Shown piece after piece: positions 19,826 to 30,119 of a stretch of 30,389 nt of DNA. The notes under the pieces were generated by a model. That model worked only from the letters and a program-made list of their open reading frames with translations, did no database searches and was not told where the DNA came from. How positions within the stretch are numbered: the stretch's first letter is position 1; every line of letters starts with the position of its first letter. A program made the translations under genes and the position numbers. Source of the stretch: Chara braunii (lineage: Eukaryota > Streptophyta > Charophyceae > Charales > Characeae); the NCBI GenBank assembly GCA_003427395.1, contig BFEA01000065.1, positions 1,748,621 to 1,779,009 on the forward strand, read 5' to 3'.

Positions 19826-20790
19826 TGTGCAGCCCGCGGCCTTCACTTAGGGCCTGGGCACCGCTGCCCGCAACACTAATTAGTGGTCAGCCAATCAGAG
19901 GCTGACCCATAACATAATAACATAAAATAGCTCTCCTTGAGCGTGGCAGCGGTGTCCAGCCCGCGACCTTCACTTAGGGCCTGGGCCCCGCTGCTCGCAA
20001 CAGTAATTAGTGGTCATCCAATCAGAGACTGACTCATAATATAATAAAGTAAAATAAATCTCAACGCTCTCCTTGAGCGTGGCAACGGTGTGCAGCACGC
20101 GGCCTTCGCTTCGGGCCTGGGCACTGCTGCCCTCAATATTAATTAGTGGTCAGCCATTCAGTGGCTGACCCATAATATAATAAAATAAAATAAATCTCAA
20201 CGCTCTCCTTGAGCATCGCAGCGGTGTGTAGGCCGCGACCTTCACTTAGGGCCTGGGCACCGCTGCCCGCAACACTAATTAGTGGTCAACCAATTAGAGG
20301 TTGACCCATAATATAATAAAGTAAAATAAATCTGAACGCTCTCCTTGAGCGCGACAGTGGTGTGCATCACGCGGCCTTCACTTAGGGCCTGGGCACCGCT
20401 GCCCTCAACACTAAAAAAAAAATGATTTTAAAAATTACAATTTTCTAGTTATCACCAAAAGTTCAAGTCCATAAAAGTTCAACACTAATCAGTGGTCAGC
20501 CAATCAGTTGTTGACCTATAATATAATAAAATAAAATAAATCTCAACGCTCTCCTTAAGCGTGGCAGCGGTGTGCAGCACGCGGCCTTCGCTAAGGGCCT
20601 AGGCACCGCTGCCCGCAACACTAATTAGTGGTCAGCGAATCAGTGGCTGGCTCATAATATAATAAAATAAAATAAAATAAATTGCAACGCTTTCCTTGAG
20701 CGTGGCAGCGATATGCAGCACGCGACCTTCACTAAGGGTCTGGGAACCGCTGCCCGCAACACTAATTAGTGGTCAGCCAATCATAGGCTG
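19826..20790 (+). repeat. 127-141-bp hairpin tandem array, 7 units
   Basis: Units start at about 19826, 19953, 20090, 20226, 20361, 20571 and 20712. Each contains GCAGCGGTG…CACCGCTGC enclosing GGCC…GGGCC, the palindrome CACTAATTAGTG, a stem GGTCAGCC/GGCTGACC with a 7-base loop, an AT-rich ATAATATAATAAAATAAAAT run, and ACGCT/AGCGT. The fourth unit changes the third stem to GGTCAACC/GGTTGACC, two paired substitutions. The fifth unit carries a 66-bp insertion. Function unknown. Confidence 0.9.
20414..20479. mobile_element. 66-bp insertion flanked by 8-bp duplication
   Basis: Found only in the fifth array unit. It is flanked by direct copies of CAACACTA (20406-20413 and 20480-20487), which occurs once in other units. 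The insert is AT-rich and begins with an A run. An 8-bp target duplication fits a small non-autonomous DNA transposon, but no terminal inverted repeat is evident. Duplication by slippage is an alternative. Confidence 0.4.
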
Positions 20791-20867
20791 ATCTCACTAT
20801 AGAAAGGGAGAGGCATAAGTAATCAATTTACATTGAAGGAACAGCAGGGCTCGAAAGACCCTCGCTC

Positions 20868-21071
20868 ATGGCTAATATCGCTGCACCGTCAGTTATTCAT
20901 CAACAAATTTACGACGGGGGCAAGACAGGAGTGCCCAATCAAGACTTGTTAGACTCTAACGTATTGCTAAAATTAATAAGTAAATTAATTAGTTTTTTCG
21001 ACCAATCAGCGAAGGAACAACTTGCTGACTCTCAGAGGACACTCCAGACCCCAGTGATCTCTCGTGATTAG
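20868..21071 (+). CDS. possible small ORF or first exon, unknown
   Basis: 67 codons from ATG to TAG, starting MANIAAPSVIHQQIYDGG and rich in Leu/Ile in the middle (LLKLISKLISFFDQ). Composition is protein-like and the start context CTCATGGCT is reasonable for a eukaryote. No family is recognised, no upstream promoter is identified, and it lies just after the tandem array. It could be a first exon, a retrotransposon fragment or chance. Confidence 0.2.
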   Translation: MANIAAPSVIHQQIYDGGKTGVPNQDLLDSNVLLKLISKLISFFDQSAKEQLADSQRTLQTPVISRD

Positions 21072-21138
21072 GCCCTTGACAATGTTACCCAATCACGGGG
21101 TTTCATGTTGAGATATTTTAAAATTTAACTGATATATA

Positions 21139-21198
21139 AATGAGGGGAAATAAACAAATGAATAAATGAATAAATGAATGAATAAATGAATAAATATA
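21139..21198 (+). repeat. tetranucleotide microsatellite (AATG/AATA)n
   Basis: A run of AATAAATG-type words. A second low-complexity run, (TTTA)n, lies at about 22180-22220, and (AAT)n at about 22338-22356. Confidence 0.9.
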
Positions 21199-21199
21199 G

Positions 21200-22540
21200 A
21201 TTCTTGTGAAATCAGCATGCAGCCTTATTACGGGCCACTTAAACTTTCCCCTAATTAGAACACATGTCTTATTCCCCCAATACCTGATTTGTGTATGGGA
21301 TGACCATGTGATTGAGTCTGACCTGGTCTGCGTTTGTTCGACCACGTTTGCACGATCACTCACCACCCCCTAAAGTAAGAGGCAGTTGCCAACTCTTATT
21401 GAGGCACCTGATAGACTAGTAAATCTGCACGACTGACTGCACAACCAAGTCCTTGCTTAGCTGATCAGCAGACAGTGAATGTTGGCGTCTATTAATCATA
21501 TCATTCGTTGTACTCCCGGCAGGTAACACCAGATTGTCGCCAGACTGGTTGATCTGTGGGTGACCATGTCAAAACCCCCATCGCCTTTGCAACAAGTCTG
21601 TGGCAGTCCAACAGGTTGTCAAGTAGTACATGCCCGTCTGCCATTGGCGGCCTCGTAAGTCGTTCTCTCTGCCTGTTGTATGACCTCAATCGGAAGTCAT
21701 CCCCCCAAAGTTAAACCCACTTCTCTCTTTGTAACGGCCAAGTGGCAATTTTCCTGTGTCGCAGTTGGTTGTTGTGCCCCTCAACAGGTGACATCTGAGC
21801 ACGCACGTACGCGTCTCTGAAAAAAATGGGGAAGACACCACCTAAGTATACCAGGGTCAGTGGTACCGCCACTGGTGCTGTCTCCAGGTGCAATACTCCC
21901 GTTAGCGGCGCTGGTTTCTAGGTCCGTAGCAGAAAAACATAGGTTCGACGGGCACCCTCTGATCTAGATCCAGGTCTGACCAAAGTGCATACTGACGCCA
22001 CTTAGGCTGTTGGTACCGACATTCAGGCCCGGTAATGCTACAGCGGACACAGTTTTCTCGACAGGCTTTCCCACTACAGGCTCATTCCTACAGATGAGGG
22101 CGCAATAGAACGCTGCTTGGTCCAAGTCTAGGTCTGGCCAGTACGCACGCAACTGCGGCTTAGGACCGCTTTTATTGAGTCATTTTATTTATTTATTTAT
22201 TTATTTTTATTTTTATTTTCATTAGGAGTTGGGTGAACCCTCTTGAAAAAAATCAGCGGTAGGCTTCACGAATCCCACTACGAATAATTAACGTCGTTGA
22301 ACCCCGTAAAAACCATACCTTAAATCGCGGTCAGGTTTAAATAATAATAATAATAAGCAATAATAAAATTAAAAGAATGGGGTTAGACCGGTTACTTCCA
22401 CAGAGCGTGTCAGCCCACCAAACCGGTGTGACAAACTGACACACTGCGGAGAGCCTGAATGTCGGGCCCTCCGACATAATACCAAACCCCCTGGCCAGCG
22501 TCCCCGCTGGGCCAAAATGACTCATTAACTAGTATAAAAG
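21200..22540. other. gene-free stretch with short repeats and hairpins
   Basis: No credible gene. A direct repeat of about 45 bp links 21964-22010 and 22119-22163 (AGGTCTG.CCA…CTTAGG). A perfect hairpin ATGTCGG (22459-22465) / CCGACAT (22471-22477) lies near a CAGCG/CGCTG hairpin (about 22497-22510). Confidence 0.5.
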
Positions 22541-22860
22541 AATAACTAGCGTAGGCAATCTAATTCATTCTCACAGCAATCCGTAGTGAAGCTCTCATAG
22601 CAATTTTGCGCTAGCAGTTGGCTTACGCTTACCATAGCGCAAACACTTTCCTGCTTTTCTTCCGCAACGCACTCTCTTCTTTCCCTACTGCAACAACTCA
22701 ACATCTGCGTAGCTACTCTCCTCTTTCCTTTCTTAGTAGTGCGACCCCTTGACTCTCACAATATTTTCTCAATCTTAATGTTCATCATTGTACACTTTTT
22801 CGTTTTCACTTCTCTCAGTAGTGACTTCTCTTGCACCATGCCTGAGGTGCGTAGAGGATA

Positions 22861-22914
22861 GGGAAAAGAGAGAGGTGGTAGGACGTTAATGCCAGCATCA
22901 CCTCTCTCTATCCC
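22861..22914 (+). other. 10-bp-stem hairpin
   Basis: GAGAGAGGTG (22868-22877) pairs with CACCTCTCTC (22899-22908). Outer GGGA/TCCC pairing extends the stem, and the loop is 21 bases. It sits in a gene-free, pyrimidine-rich stretch (22540-23080). It is too short and isolated to call a small RNA gene. Confidence 0.5.
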
Positions 22915-23332
22915 TTGTGTTGTCCCTTCTCAGTCTCATCTTGGTGACTGCACCCTTTTCTATATTTTCTTTCTTACTGCACTTCTCCAGGTAGAACTCA
23001 TGACGATCTTTTACATCTTGTATAAACACGAGATTTTTCCCTAATTATTCTTTTTTTTTTTTCTCCTTTTCTCAAATATTTAGCTCATGTCACAAATAAC
23101 GTCCCTGACCTGAGAGTTTGAACAACTTGAGGCCGGGGATAAAGGTTCTTTGTGAACCAGGCGGCTTGTCGGTCACCAAATAGTTTTAAGAAGAATTTCT
23201 CATCTGCTGTTGATCTGCCTTGCTGCTGAGCTCTTTCAGCAAGGAAAGTTACCTTGCACCTCGTCCTGACAATCGTGTCGGGAATGTTGTCCATATGACG
23301 ATGACACTCAATCTGTCTGTCATGTTGAGGAT

Positions 23333-23511
23333 AGGGCATACCAAACCCTTTTTCTGTTTCTGTGGCCTGAGTGAGACGTCTTCTCAACTTCTCAAGCATC
23401 TGATGGGGATACCAAACCCCGTCCTCTTTCTCTGGTCTAAGTGAGGCGTCCCCTCAACTTCTCAGACAGGAAAAGCGATACTAAACCCTTTTTCCTTTTC
23501 TCTGGTGTGGG
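23333..23511 (+). repeat. three ~70-bp tandem repeats
   Basis: Three units, each with ATACCAAACCC, a C/T-rich stretch, TCTGG and TGAG.CGTC.TCTCAACTTCTCA, at about 23333, 23406 and 23473 (the last partial). Flanking 23080-23330 and 23520-23700 contain no recognised gene. Confidence 0.75.
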
Positions 23512-23699
23512 AACTTCAATTGGACCTGCATAAAACCTGCAAAACAACAAGTTCCACAGACAACAGATTGTCCCCAGCATGCAGACCCTCTGATAGACAA
23601 CAGTCACAAAACTGAATAAAATAAGACCCCATAAATAAAATAATAAGTAATAATTAATTAAGATAATACATATCACATAGAAGTTCCTCACACCCAGAA

Positions 23700-24430
23700 T
23701 CAGTTGATTGCCTCGGTTTTGGCCCACCACTGGCCAGGAATGCCAAACGTTCCGTCAGTCTGACATACCTCATTCAGCCCGCCTCAGACCAGGACTAGTC
23801 AGACCGTTTGACTTGACAACCCCTTTGACCTGCCTCCAGGTTAGGACCAGCCTACCCACTACTCGAGTATGCTAGCCCTTTCACACTCTCGCCAGGACAC
23901 CCAGACTATAGCGGGTCTGGTCACCCTGTGACAGTAGACGTCTCGTCAGTCAAACTATCCCGAACACGGATTTGACCACTGCGGTCGGGGACCGGCTTAC
24001 CCACCAGTTTTTGGCTAAAAGGGCGCTGGCTGCCCCGCCCTGATTTTTGAACGTAGGACCCGATCTAACTACGATTCAAGGCTTTAGCGAACCTTACTGG
24101 ATTGCATCCTCTGACTGCGGTAGGGTTCCAGCCGACCCTTTTCGACCTCACAGACCAGACCCCCGGAGCCTTAGCCTCAGTCGACTACGGAATTCGACAC
24201 TCGCGTCGGGGACCTGCTGACCCCACCAGATTGGAACCTACTGCGGTAAGACTCTGGCTGACCCCGACAATCAATGCATCCTTAGGTTAGAGAAGAAGAC
24301 CCCAGACACAGACAATAAGACAAGCCGTCCCTTCAGTCTCAAGAGGCACTGAACAGCAACATGATAACCAACATCAAGTACTTCCAAGACACCTCCCTTC
24401 AGTCACAAGCAAGATGCTTAGTGCTGGCCC
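23700..24430. other. gene-free stretch with a dispersed ~27-bp motif
   Basis: No gene. A motif of the form ACTGCGGT…CC.GCTKACCC recurs at about 23967, 24114 and 24239, with GACTACGG/GTCGGGGACC words between. It may be the remains of an LTR or a minisatellite. Confidence 0.35.
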
Positions 24431-24431
24431 C

Positions 24432-24688
24432 ATAGAGGTCCCTTCCCTCATCTGAGAATATACTGAAATGCTGATCCCAGAGAGACCTCTTCCCTCATCC
24501 GAGAATATACTGAAATGTTGATTTCAGAGAGGTCTCTTCCCTCATATGAGAGTATAATGAAATGCTCTTAGAGAGATCCCTTCCCTCATCTGAGAATATA
24601 CTGAAATGCTGGTCTCAGAGAGGTCCCTTCCCTCATCTGAGAATATACTGAAATGTTGATCTCAGAGAAGTCCCTTCCCTCATATGAG
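24432..24688 (+). repeat. six ~47-bp tandem repeats
   Basis: Units share CCCTTCCCTCATCTGAGAAT and ATACTGAAATGCTGAT. CTCAGA and TCTGAG at the unit ends can pair across the CCCTTCC block. Followed by two ~75-bp direct repeats (about 24699-24775 and 24800-24866) with CAACTTAGTCA, CAAAGTCC and TGAACTTCTTTA words. Confidence 0.85.
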
Positions 24689-24869
24689 TGAAGACAGACA
24701 ACTTAGTCAAGAAACACGAAGTCCCTTTACTGACAACTCTTCATCAAGTAAAGTTGAACTTCTTTATGCATGTCCTCATCTGAACTTTCTTGATTGGGCA
24801 ACTTAGTCAGAGACACAAAGTCCTTTTGTTGACAACTCTTAATCAGGCAGAATTGAACTTCTTTAAGTC

Positions 24870-25196
24870 CCTCAGTCAGGCAGAACCGATTTCATCTTTT
24901 GATGTGCCACAACCATGAGTTTTCTCGAATCTTGACACTACATCAATGCTCATGAAAAATTGTATCTCACAGTTACCCCCCACTCTAAGGGACTTAACAC
25001 TCATGGGCCGACTGTAACACTGCATCAAAAGTATATGGTCTCTTTAACTCTGTTACTTGCTAAAACAGAAAATTAATTGACATGCTGAAAATTGAAACGC
25101 TGAATTGACAATGCAACGACCAGAGTCTGCTGGAAACTGAGTTTTGCTGTCTCAATGTCATACTGTACTCTCTCTTAGTTTTCTGGAACTTTTCTC
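24870..25196. other. gene-free stretch
   Basis: No gene or repeat recognised. By position it could be the 3' internal part of the minus-strand retrotransposon relic whose integrase end lies at 25197-25460. Confidence 0.4.
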
Positions 25197-25460
25197 TTAC
25201 TTGGATGGTTGACCTTTCTTTCCCCTCTTTGTGGTCACTGTAGGGATCATATCAGGGTCTCTGAAGATGAGCTTACGAAGTCTTGACCCTGATACCATGT
25301 CATGAACCCTGGATCCATCCATCCCAGATATCTCATAAACTTTGTCTTCTGCTTCTGCTGTCATTTTGTATGGACCAAGCCATCTAGACTCCAAACTTTT
25401 AGTCCACTGAGTCTCAAGAGAATCGTCGAACAAAAGGACAAACGCAGATAAGTCCAACAA
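25197..25460 (-). pseudogene. Ty3/gypsy integrase C-terminal fragment
   Basis: An 87-codon minus-strand frame ending in TAA. It reads SLESRWLGPYKM near residues 23-34, then a YEI segment, DGSRVHDMVSGSRLRKL, and a basic end (KRGKKGQPSK). The W-x-GPY/F motif followed by a hydrophobic turn and a G-S-R-L-[RK]-K stretch is the GPY/F module at the C-terminus of Ty3/gypsy integrases (family knowledge). An in-frame TGA lies two codons upstream of the first codon of this frame. The zinc-binding and DDE catalytic parts are absent, so it is a relic. The first codon is a TTG and not a true start. Confidence 0.65.
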
Positions 25461-25802
25461 GACTCAAAATGATAAGCCGAACTTAGTCTCTGCTCTTGAC
25501 TTATCTTCTTCTTTCTCAGTCTCTTAAGGATGTCAAGGGTTCACGAGCCATACCTTTATTCAAGTCCAATATTCTCCATCAACCAGTGTCAATCTCCTTC
25601 TCCAGTCCAAGTGTACCTCACACAGGGAGAGGTAAGACACAGTTAGCAACTGAAATTCTCAAGAGAATTGAGACTCAATGAGAATAATAAAATTAGTATG
25701 AAGCTCCGAACATTGTCAACAGTTCTCAAGTCTTAATCAAAGCTCAAAATGATGATGATGATGATGACCCAGCCTCGTTCCGGACACGAAAATTTTTTCA
25801 TG
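25461..25802 (-). other. residual leader between PBS and integrase relic
   Basis: About 340 bp where a complete element would have several kilobases of gag-pol. Contains a (GAT)n run (about 25748-25767) and TCTCAAGAGAATTGAGA (about 25658-25674). No gene. Confidence 0.45.
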
Positions 25803-25820
25803 TCCCCGGCAACGGCGCCA
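25803..25820 (-). other. primer-binding site, tRNA-Asp type, second element
   Basis: The same 18 bases as at 2801-2818 (TCCCCGGCAACGGCGCCA on the plus strand), again on the minus strand. It lies four bases inside an LTR end, …GCGACA on the minus strand. Confidence 0.75.
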
Positions 25821-25824
25821 TTTT

Positions 25825-26100
25825 TGTCGCACTAATTCCAGTCGAGCCACTTCGGGCGACCGGAAAGCCAACAGGCTGTCACGCAGGATTTTGTATGTGG
25901 TTGTAATAAACAGAATAAATTAAATAATGCAAATCCCTTCCTGTTGTGTGCGCTCGGCTTCGAGCGAGACCCTTCAATTGCGGTCTTCGCCGGACCCCGG
26001 TCTTAGGAATCTTTAATTGTGATTCAAAACAACAATGATAATGCAGATAATAAAAATTAAATTTAATATGTCATGTGTGTATCAAGATGCCAATTTAGGG
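25825..26100 (-). repeat. inner part of an LTR, outer end not found
   Basis: Begins TGTCGC on the plus strand, as expected of an LTR end next to a PBS. Contains the hairpin CGCTCG/CGAGCG near 25951. No second copy is in the window, so the outer boundary is arbitrary here. It does not obviously resemble the LTR at 2821-3497 beyond TGTCG. Confidence 0.4.
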
Positions 26101-26545
26101 GATTGAGAACTGTGACATGATCAACAAGGAAATACAATCATCAAGTAATGCCAGAAGAGATAATCAAGACTTATTGACTCAAGGCAAAGACAAGATGAAT
26201 GAGGGAAAAGTGAAAGCTCGTATCATCGCAAGAGTACAATGACAAGGACATGGTCAGTGCTCAGTGTCTATGCCCTCACTCTCCCCTCTCACTTTCAACG
26301 TCAATCTCGACCTCTTAGAGCATCTGACACCACGTCCAAGTACATATTGAGAAGATCTGTTGCAGTATGTATTTGGTGACTGTACTCAAATCTTGAGTAT
26401 GCATTTTTCCATATGTCTGTCGTGCCCAATAAGCTTTTGCCTTGAGGCTGCTATACTCAGATGCTCGCTCATTTTAAAGTTGCTCACTTATCACCTAATC
26501 TGTCTTGCTGTGCACTGACGTCACCGAGAACACTTGCTGCGACAT
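26101..26545. other. gene-free stretch
   Basis: No gene, repeat or structure recognised. Confidence 0.5.
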
Positions 26546-26548
26546 AAC

Positions 26549-26790
26549 TGTTGCTGCTGTCACCAGGAAAGCCCGCTATGACCAGCGTTATTGCTGCTGA
26601 CTCCGGGATTATCTGCAGTGACCAGCATCGTTGCTGCTACCACCGGGACCTCTCGCTATGGCCAGCATTATTGGTGCTGTCACCGGAACTGCCCTCTGTG
26701 ACCAGCATCGTCGATGCTACCACTGGGACCTTCCGTTGTGGCCAGCACTACCGCTACTGTCACCGGAACTGCCCGCTGTGACCAGCGTTA
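26549..26790 (+). repeat. six ~40-bp tandem repeats
   Basis: Units share GCTGCT.CACCGGGA, CCCGCTGTGACCAGC and TTAT.GCTGCT words. The repeats keep two frames open on the plus strand, but the predicted peptides are only the repeat translated. Minisatellite. Confidence 0.8.
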
Positions 26791-26839
26791 TGTCCCCTGA
26801 GAATGAGACCTGCTGAGAGTAAATTAAGATCATCGATAA

Positions 26840-27115
26840 ATTTTCCCTTGATCTGAACTCACTGACACTGGTCTGATCTTTTTGAATCTGAAAAGAATTC
26901 ATTGAAGCAAATCTCATCTCTTTGAATATGAAATGAATTAACTGAAGCTGAATTGAACTCAAAGAGATGAAACTGAAAATGAACTCACTGAACTTACCGG
27001 AACTGAACTGAACTTGAAGAGATGAGACTGATCTCTTTGAACTTACAGGAAACTGAACTGAACTTGAAGAGATGAAACTGATCTCACTGAACTTACTGGA
27101 ACTGGAAAAAAAAAG
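26840..27115 (+). repeat. ~50-bp degenerate tandem repeats
   Basis: Repeated GAACTGAACTTGAAGAGATG, AAACTGATCTC and TGAACTTACTGGA words with increasing regularity toward 27110. No gene. Confidence 0.75.
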
Positions 27116-27219
27116 GTCTGCTATGTTTAGAATGAGTCGGCCGAGTTCAGAAAGAGTCTGCGGAGAAATTGAGTCTACTGGAAAATTGAGCTTGTCACGA
27201 AGTGCATAACTGAGTATGT

Positions 27220-27510
27220 CGCTGAATTTGATATTGAGTTTATTACTGAGTATGCTGTTGGATCTGATGTTAAGTCTATTGCGGAGTATGCTGAATCTGT
27301 ATTGAGCTTACTGAGTCTGTACTGAATTTACTAGATCTGCACTGAGCTTGTTGAGTCTGTACCGAGCTTGTTGAGTCTGCACTGAGCTCACTGAGTCTAT
27401 ACTGAGCTTGCTGAGTCTACACTGAGCTCTCTGAGTCTGTACTGAGCTTACTGAGTCTGCACTGAGCATACTGAGTCTGTACTGAGCTTACTGAATCTGC
27501 AGTTCAAAGT
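27220..27510 (+). repeat. 20-bp minisatellite CTGAGTCTGTACTGAGCTTA
   Basis: About 12 or more degenerate copies of this 20-base unit, most regular between 27300 and 27495. Confidence 0.9.
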
Positions 27511-27629
27511 CTGTTAAATCTCCTAGTCTTCTGCAGAGTCTGATGAGTCCGGATTAAGTCTGTTAGGTTTGAAACTGGGTCTGTTGAGTCTGCAGAGTCT
27601 ATCTCTGCTACCTGCTGCGTCCGTTTCCC

Positions 27630-27720
27630 CTGCTCGAATACAGCACAGTGCTGCAGTAGCATGTGGCAGCGAACCAAAACCGTGTACCCAAGAAAACCGT
27701 GCGCGCACATTAATTTTTAT
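27630..27720 (+). repeat. ~95-bp direct repeat, copy 1
   Basis: Shares CTCGAATACAGCACAG, GCATGTGGCAGCGAACCA and AATTTTTATTATGT with 28412-28517. Similarity continues weakly for about 50 bp downstream of each copy. The window's family F hairpins lie between the two copies. Confidence 0.7.
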
Positions 27721-28085
27721 TATGTTCAATTTTCGTCAGAAGAAAGATCAGAACGGTCAGATCGTCTGTTTCAAAATCCCTAAGATCCCAGTGAAGTCCG
27801 ATCTTTGATCCGAGTAACGTTTTAAGAATGGTAATTATTAACTCATCTGTATGTTCAAATCCCGTACGGAAGTCGCCCTCATTTTGAAACTTGCTCAGAC
27901 GAGTCAAAACCTGCTTTAAATGTATTTTTGCATTCTCCACATTGTAACCGACGAACTGCTGTTTGCATAGCTTTTATGTGTCTTGTTGTTTCCTTATCCT
28001 ACTGATGTGTGCAGTCTCTACGATTGTTGTCTCATGTTCTTCATATGTGCCCGACCAAATAGCATGCGGGTGCAGCTCTTCATAG

Positions 28086-28445
28086 CCCCTGTTCAAACAG
28101 AACATAGGGGTGTATCACTGTGCATTCCCGTTCATACAAAACACAGGGTTGAAGTGCTGCTTTGTCCCTGTTCAAATAAAACACAGGGGTGTGTTGCTGC
28201 CCACTCCATGTTCAAACAGAACACAGGGTCGTAGTGTTGCTTTGTCCCTGCTCATGTCTGGATTGCTACATCAGTACTAGATCCACTCAAAACTGCACCC
28301 CTGTTCGAACAGAACACAGGGTGCCGCCTAGTGTAGCCCCAATTCATATACAACACAGGGGTGAAGTCCGCACACTCTCTGTTCGAATATAGCACAAGGG
28401 TGCAGTCTGCTCACTCCCTGTTTAAATACAGCACAGGGGTGCAGC
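28086..28445 (+). repeat. family F: eight CCCTGTT hairpin repeats
   Basis: Eight copies of CCCTGTTCAAACAGAACA-CAGGG type. CCC(C)TGTT pairs with AACA.AGGG(G), with the central word CAAACAG, CGAACAG or CAAATAA as loop. Positions of the 5' arm: about 28086, 28128, 28166, 28206, 28301, 28342, 28377 and 28419. Spacing is 30-95 bp. A ninth relative is at 27630. Not coding. Confidence 0.75.
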
Positions 28446-28517
28446 AAGCATGTGGTAGTAAACCAGAAACCGCAAACCCGAGAAGTTTGCTGGCACGCTA
28501 TAATTTTTCTTTATGTC
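28412..28517 (+). repeat. ~95-bp direct repeat, copy 2
   Basis: Partner of 27630-27720. Contains the last family F hairpin and runs into AT-rich DNA. Confidence 0.7.
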
Positions 28518-29436
28518 TATATATTGGCCGAGCAAAAATCCGAGCCGTCAAAGTGTGCATTTCCATGTCCGCATTGACCATGTAGAGTCCGAGCTTCAAT
28601 GCGCAGCCAGAATTGTGAAATATATTTGTAAATTAGTCCTTGCCACAAAATTTATGCGAAAATCAATATATATATTTTTTTACAACTTGCATCCAGAACA
28701 AATTCTTACTGATGGCCCAGTTTTCAACTGCCCAACTTTTCTCTCTCCCTCTTGTTTTCGTTTGCTATGAATCACGGGACTGTGAGCGAACTAGAGTCTG
28801 TTGCCTTTCAGTCTACATTTAAATTACAACCATAGCCTTAAGAAAGAAGTCTGACCAATCAGCGTGCACGCAAGAGGTGGTGTCCACTGATATGATGCAC
28901 AACTGTTTCTGCCCTGCATTGTTTCTTCGGGACAAGATGACAAATGTCATAGTTGTCCTGCTCAAGATTATTAAACATCTAAAACCGATTGCTCTGTCTA
29001 CGCAGTAGCAGAGAAAGTTGCTAATCCAAACCCACTTTGGTGAGGAGGGATTGAACTTCCAAGACTCAAGAGTATGTTCCTTCCCTGCATACCCCTCCAC
29101 AGGGCACACATGTGTTACCAAGCTTTAGCTGCTCAGTGAGCAAACAAGGAAACAGTTTGCAATATACCTACCGGCTTCCTACAAGGGGTCCCTGCTGTTG
29201 ACATGTGTCCGACCATGTCCACTCACAGTTTCATGGATTTGCCCACGCTGCGAGCTTTCCAATCACCATGCGACCAGTCTACGTGTTTGAGCGTTCCTCT
29301 ATGCTCAACGTGAGGACACGTGACATTTTCAACAGAGAGTCGCTGTCATGATGGTAAAGAACGGGGCGTGTGAGCTCAGACAGAAATGAGAACACCCCTC
29401 AGGTTTAGACAATAATTTTAATGAATCTATAGCAAG
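28518..29436. other. gene-free stretch
   Basis: No convincing gene or tandem repeat on either strand. A 100-codon minus-strand frame (29121-28819) has no recognisable domain and is not called. Confidence 0.5.
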
Positions 29437-29909
29437 AACGTGGGAAGATACATCTCATATGTTGTCCTCTCCCCCCCCCCCCAGACGTGGCCAGATCCGC
29501 CCTCTAAAATGAGGATGAACTTCCTGCTTGAACATGGTCAGATGGACTTTCCACGCAAGGGTGTAGATGAGAATGAATTTCCCACTAGTACATAGTCAGA
29601 TGTTGCTGCCCATTTGAAGTGAATACGGCCAGAACATGGGAAGATGCATAACTATATTCCAAGCCTTACGTGCCTTGTGATGCAATCACCCGCCAATGAA
29701 TAGGCTAGAATGAATCTGCAGCTAGATCATGGAATTGTCTGCGGATCTACCAGGTTGCTCACTAAATGATGAAATGTGAATGGACCAGCAACAAGAAGGT
29801 GGAAAGATACATCACCAGGTCCTTGCCCTCTGTGCAAAAAATAAAAATTCTCCCTGTCGCGGTCTTGCTCAATCACTCACTTTTGAGGCCATACTCTTCT
29901 ACTCACCCT
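29437..29909 (+). repeat. 472-bp dispersed repeat, copy 2
   Basis: Partner of 18287-18758 in the same orientation. The upstream flank (…ATCTATAGCAAG) is unlike the palindrome end that precedes copy 1. The stretch 29910-30119 is C/T-rich and gene-free. Confidence 0.85.
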
Positions 29910-30119
29910 TCCTCACTCTCTTCTCTTCACCTCTCTCTATGTCTGTGTCTTGCCCATTTTCGTTTCCCCCAAATAGAACACACCGTTATCAAAGTCTATT
30001 CGAGGCAACTTTCAGTCCAACAACCATGTGTTGTATTCGAGGGAACCTACCTCTTGCTCACTGACACTCACACAGTAAGGGGTATTCTCACATGCACTCT
30101 GGCTTCTGGGACTCTGGCT

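Noticed and set aside
18941-19879. 312-codon plus frame and 284-codon minus frame
   Set aside because: Both run through the 776-base N gap and exist only because Ns contain no stop codons.
26551-26816. Two overlapping 61-76-codon ORFs
   Set aside because: They are translations of a 40-bp minisatellite and are open in more than one frame.
27540-27562. Hammerhead ribozyme core (CTGATGAG)
   Set aside because: The required GAAA after stem II and the closing stems are missing. The word arises from the CTGAGTCTG minisatellite.
28819-29121. 100-codon minus-strand ORF
   Set aside because: No recognisable motif and no supporting context. Its length is unremarkable for this amount of non-coding DNA.
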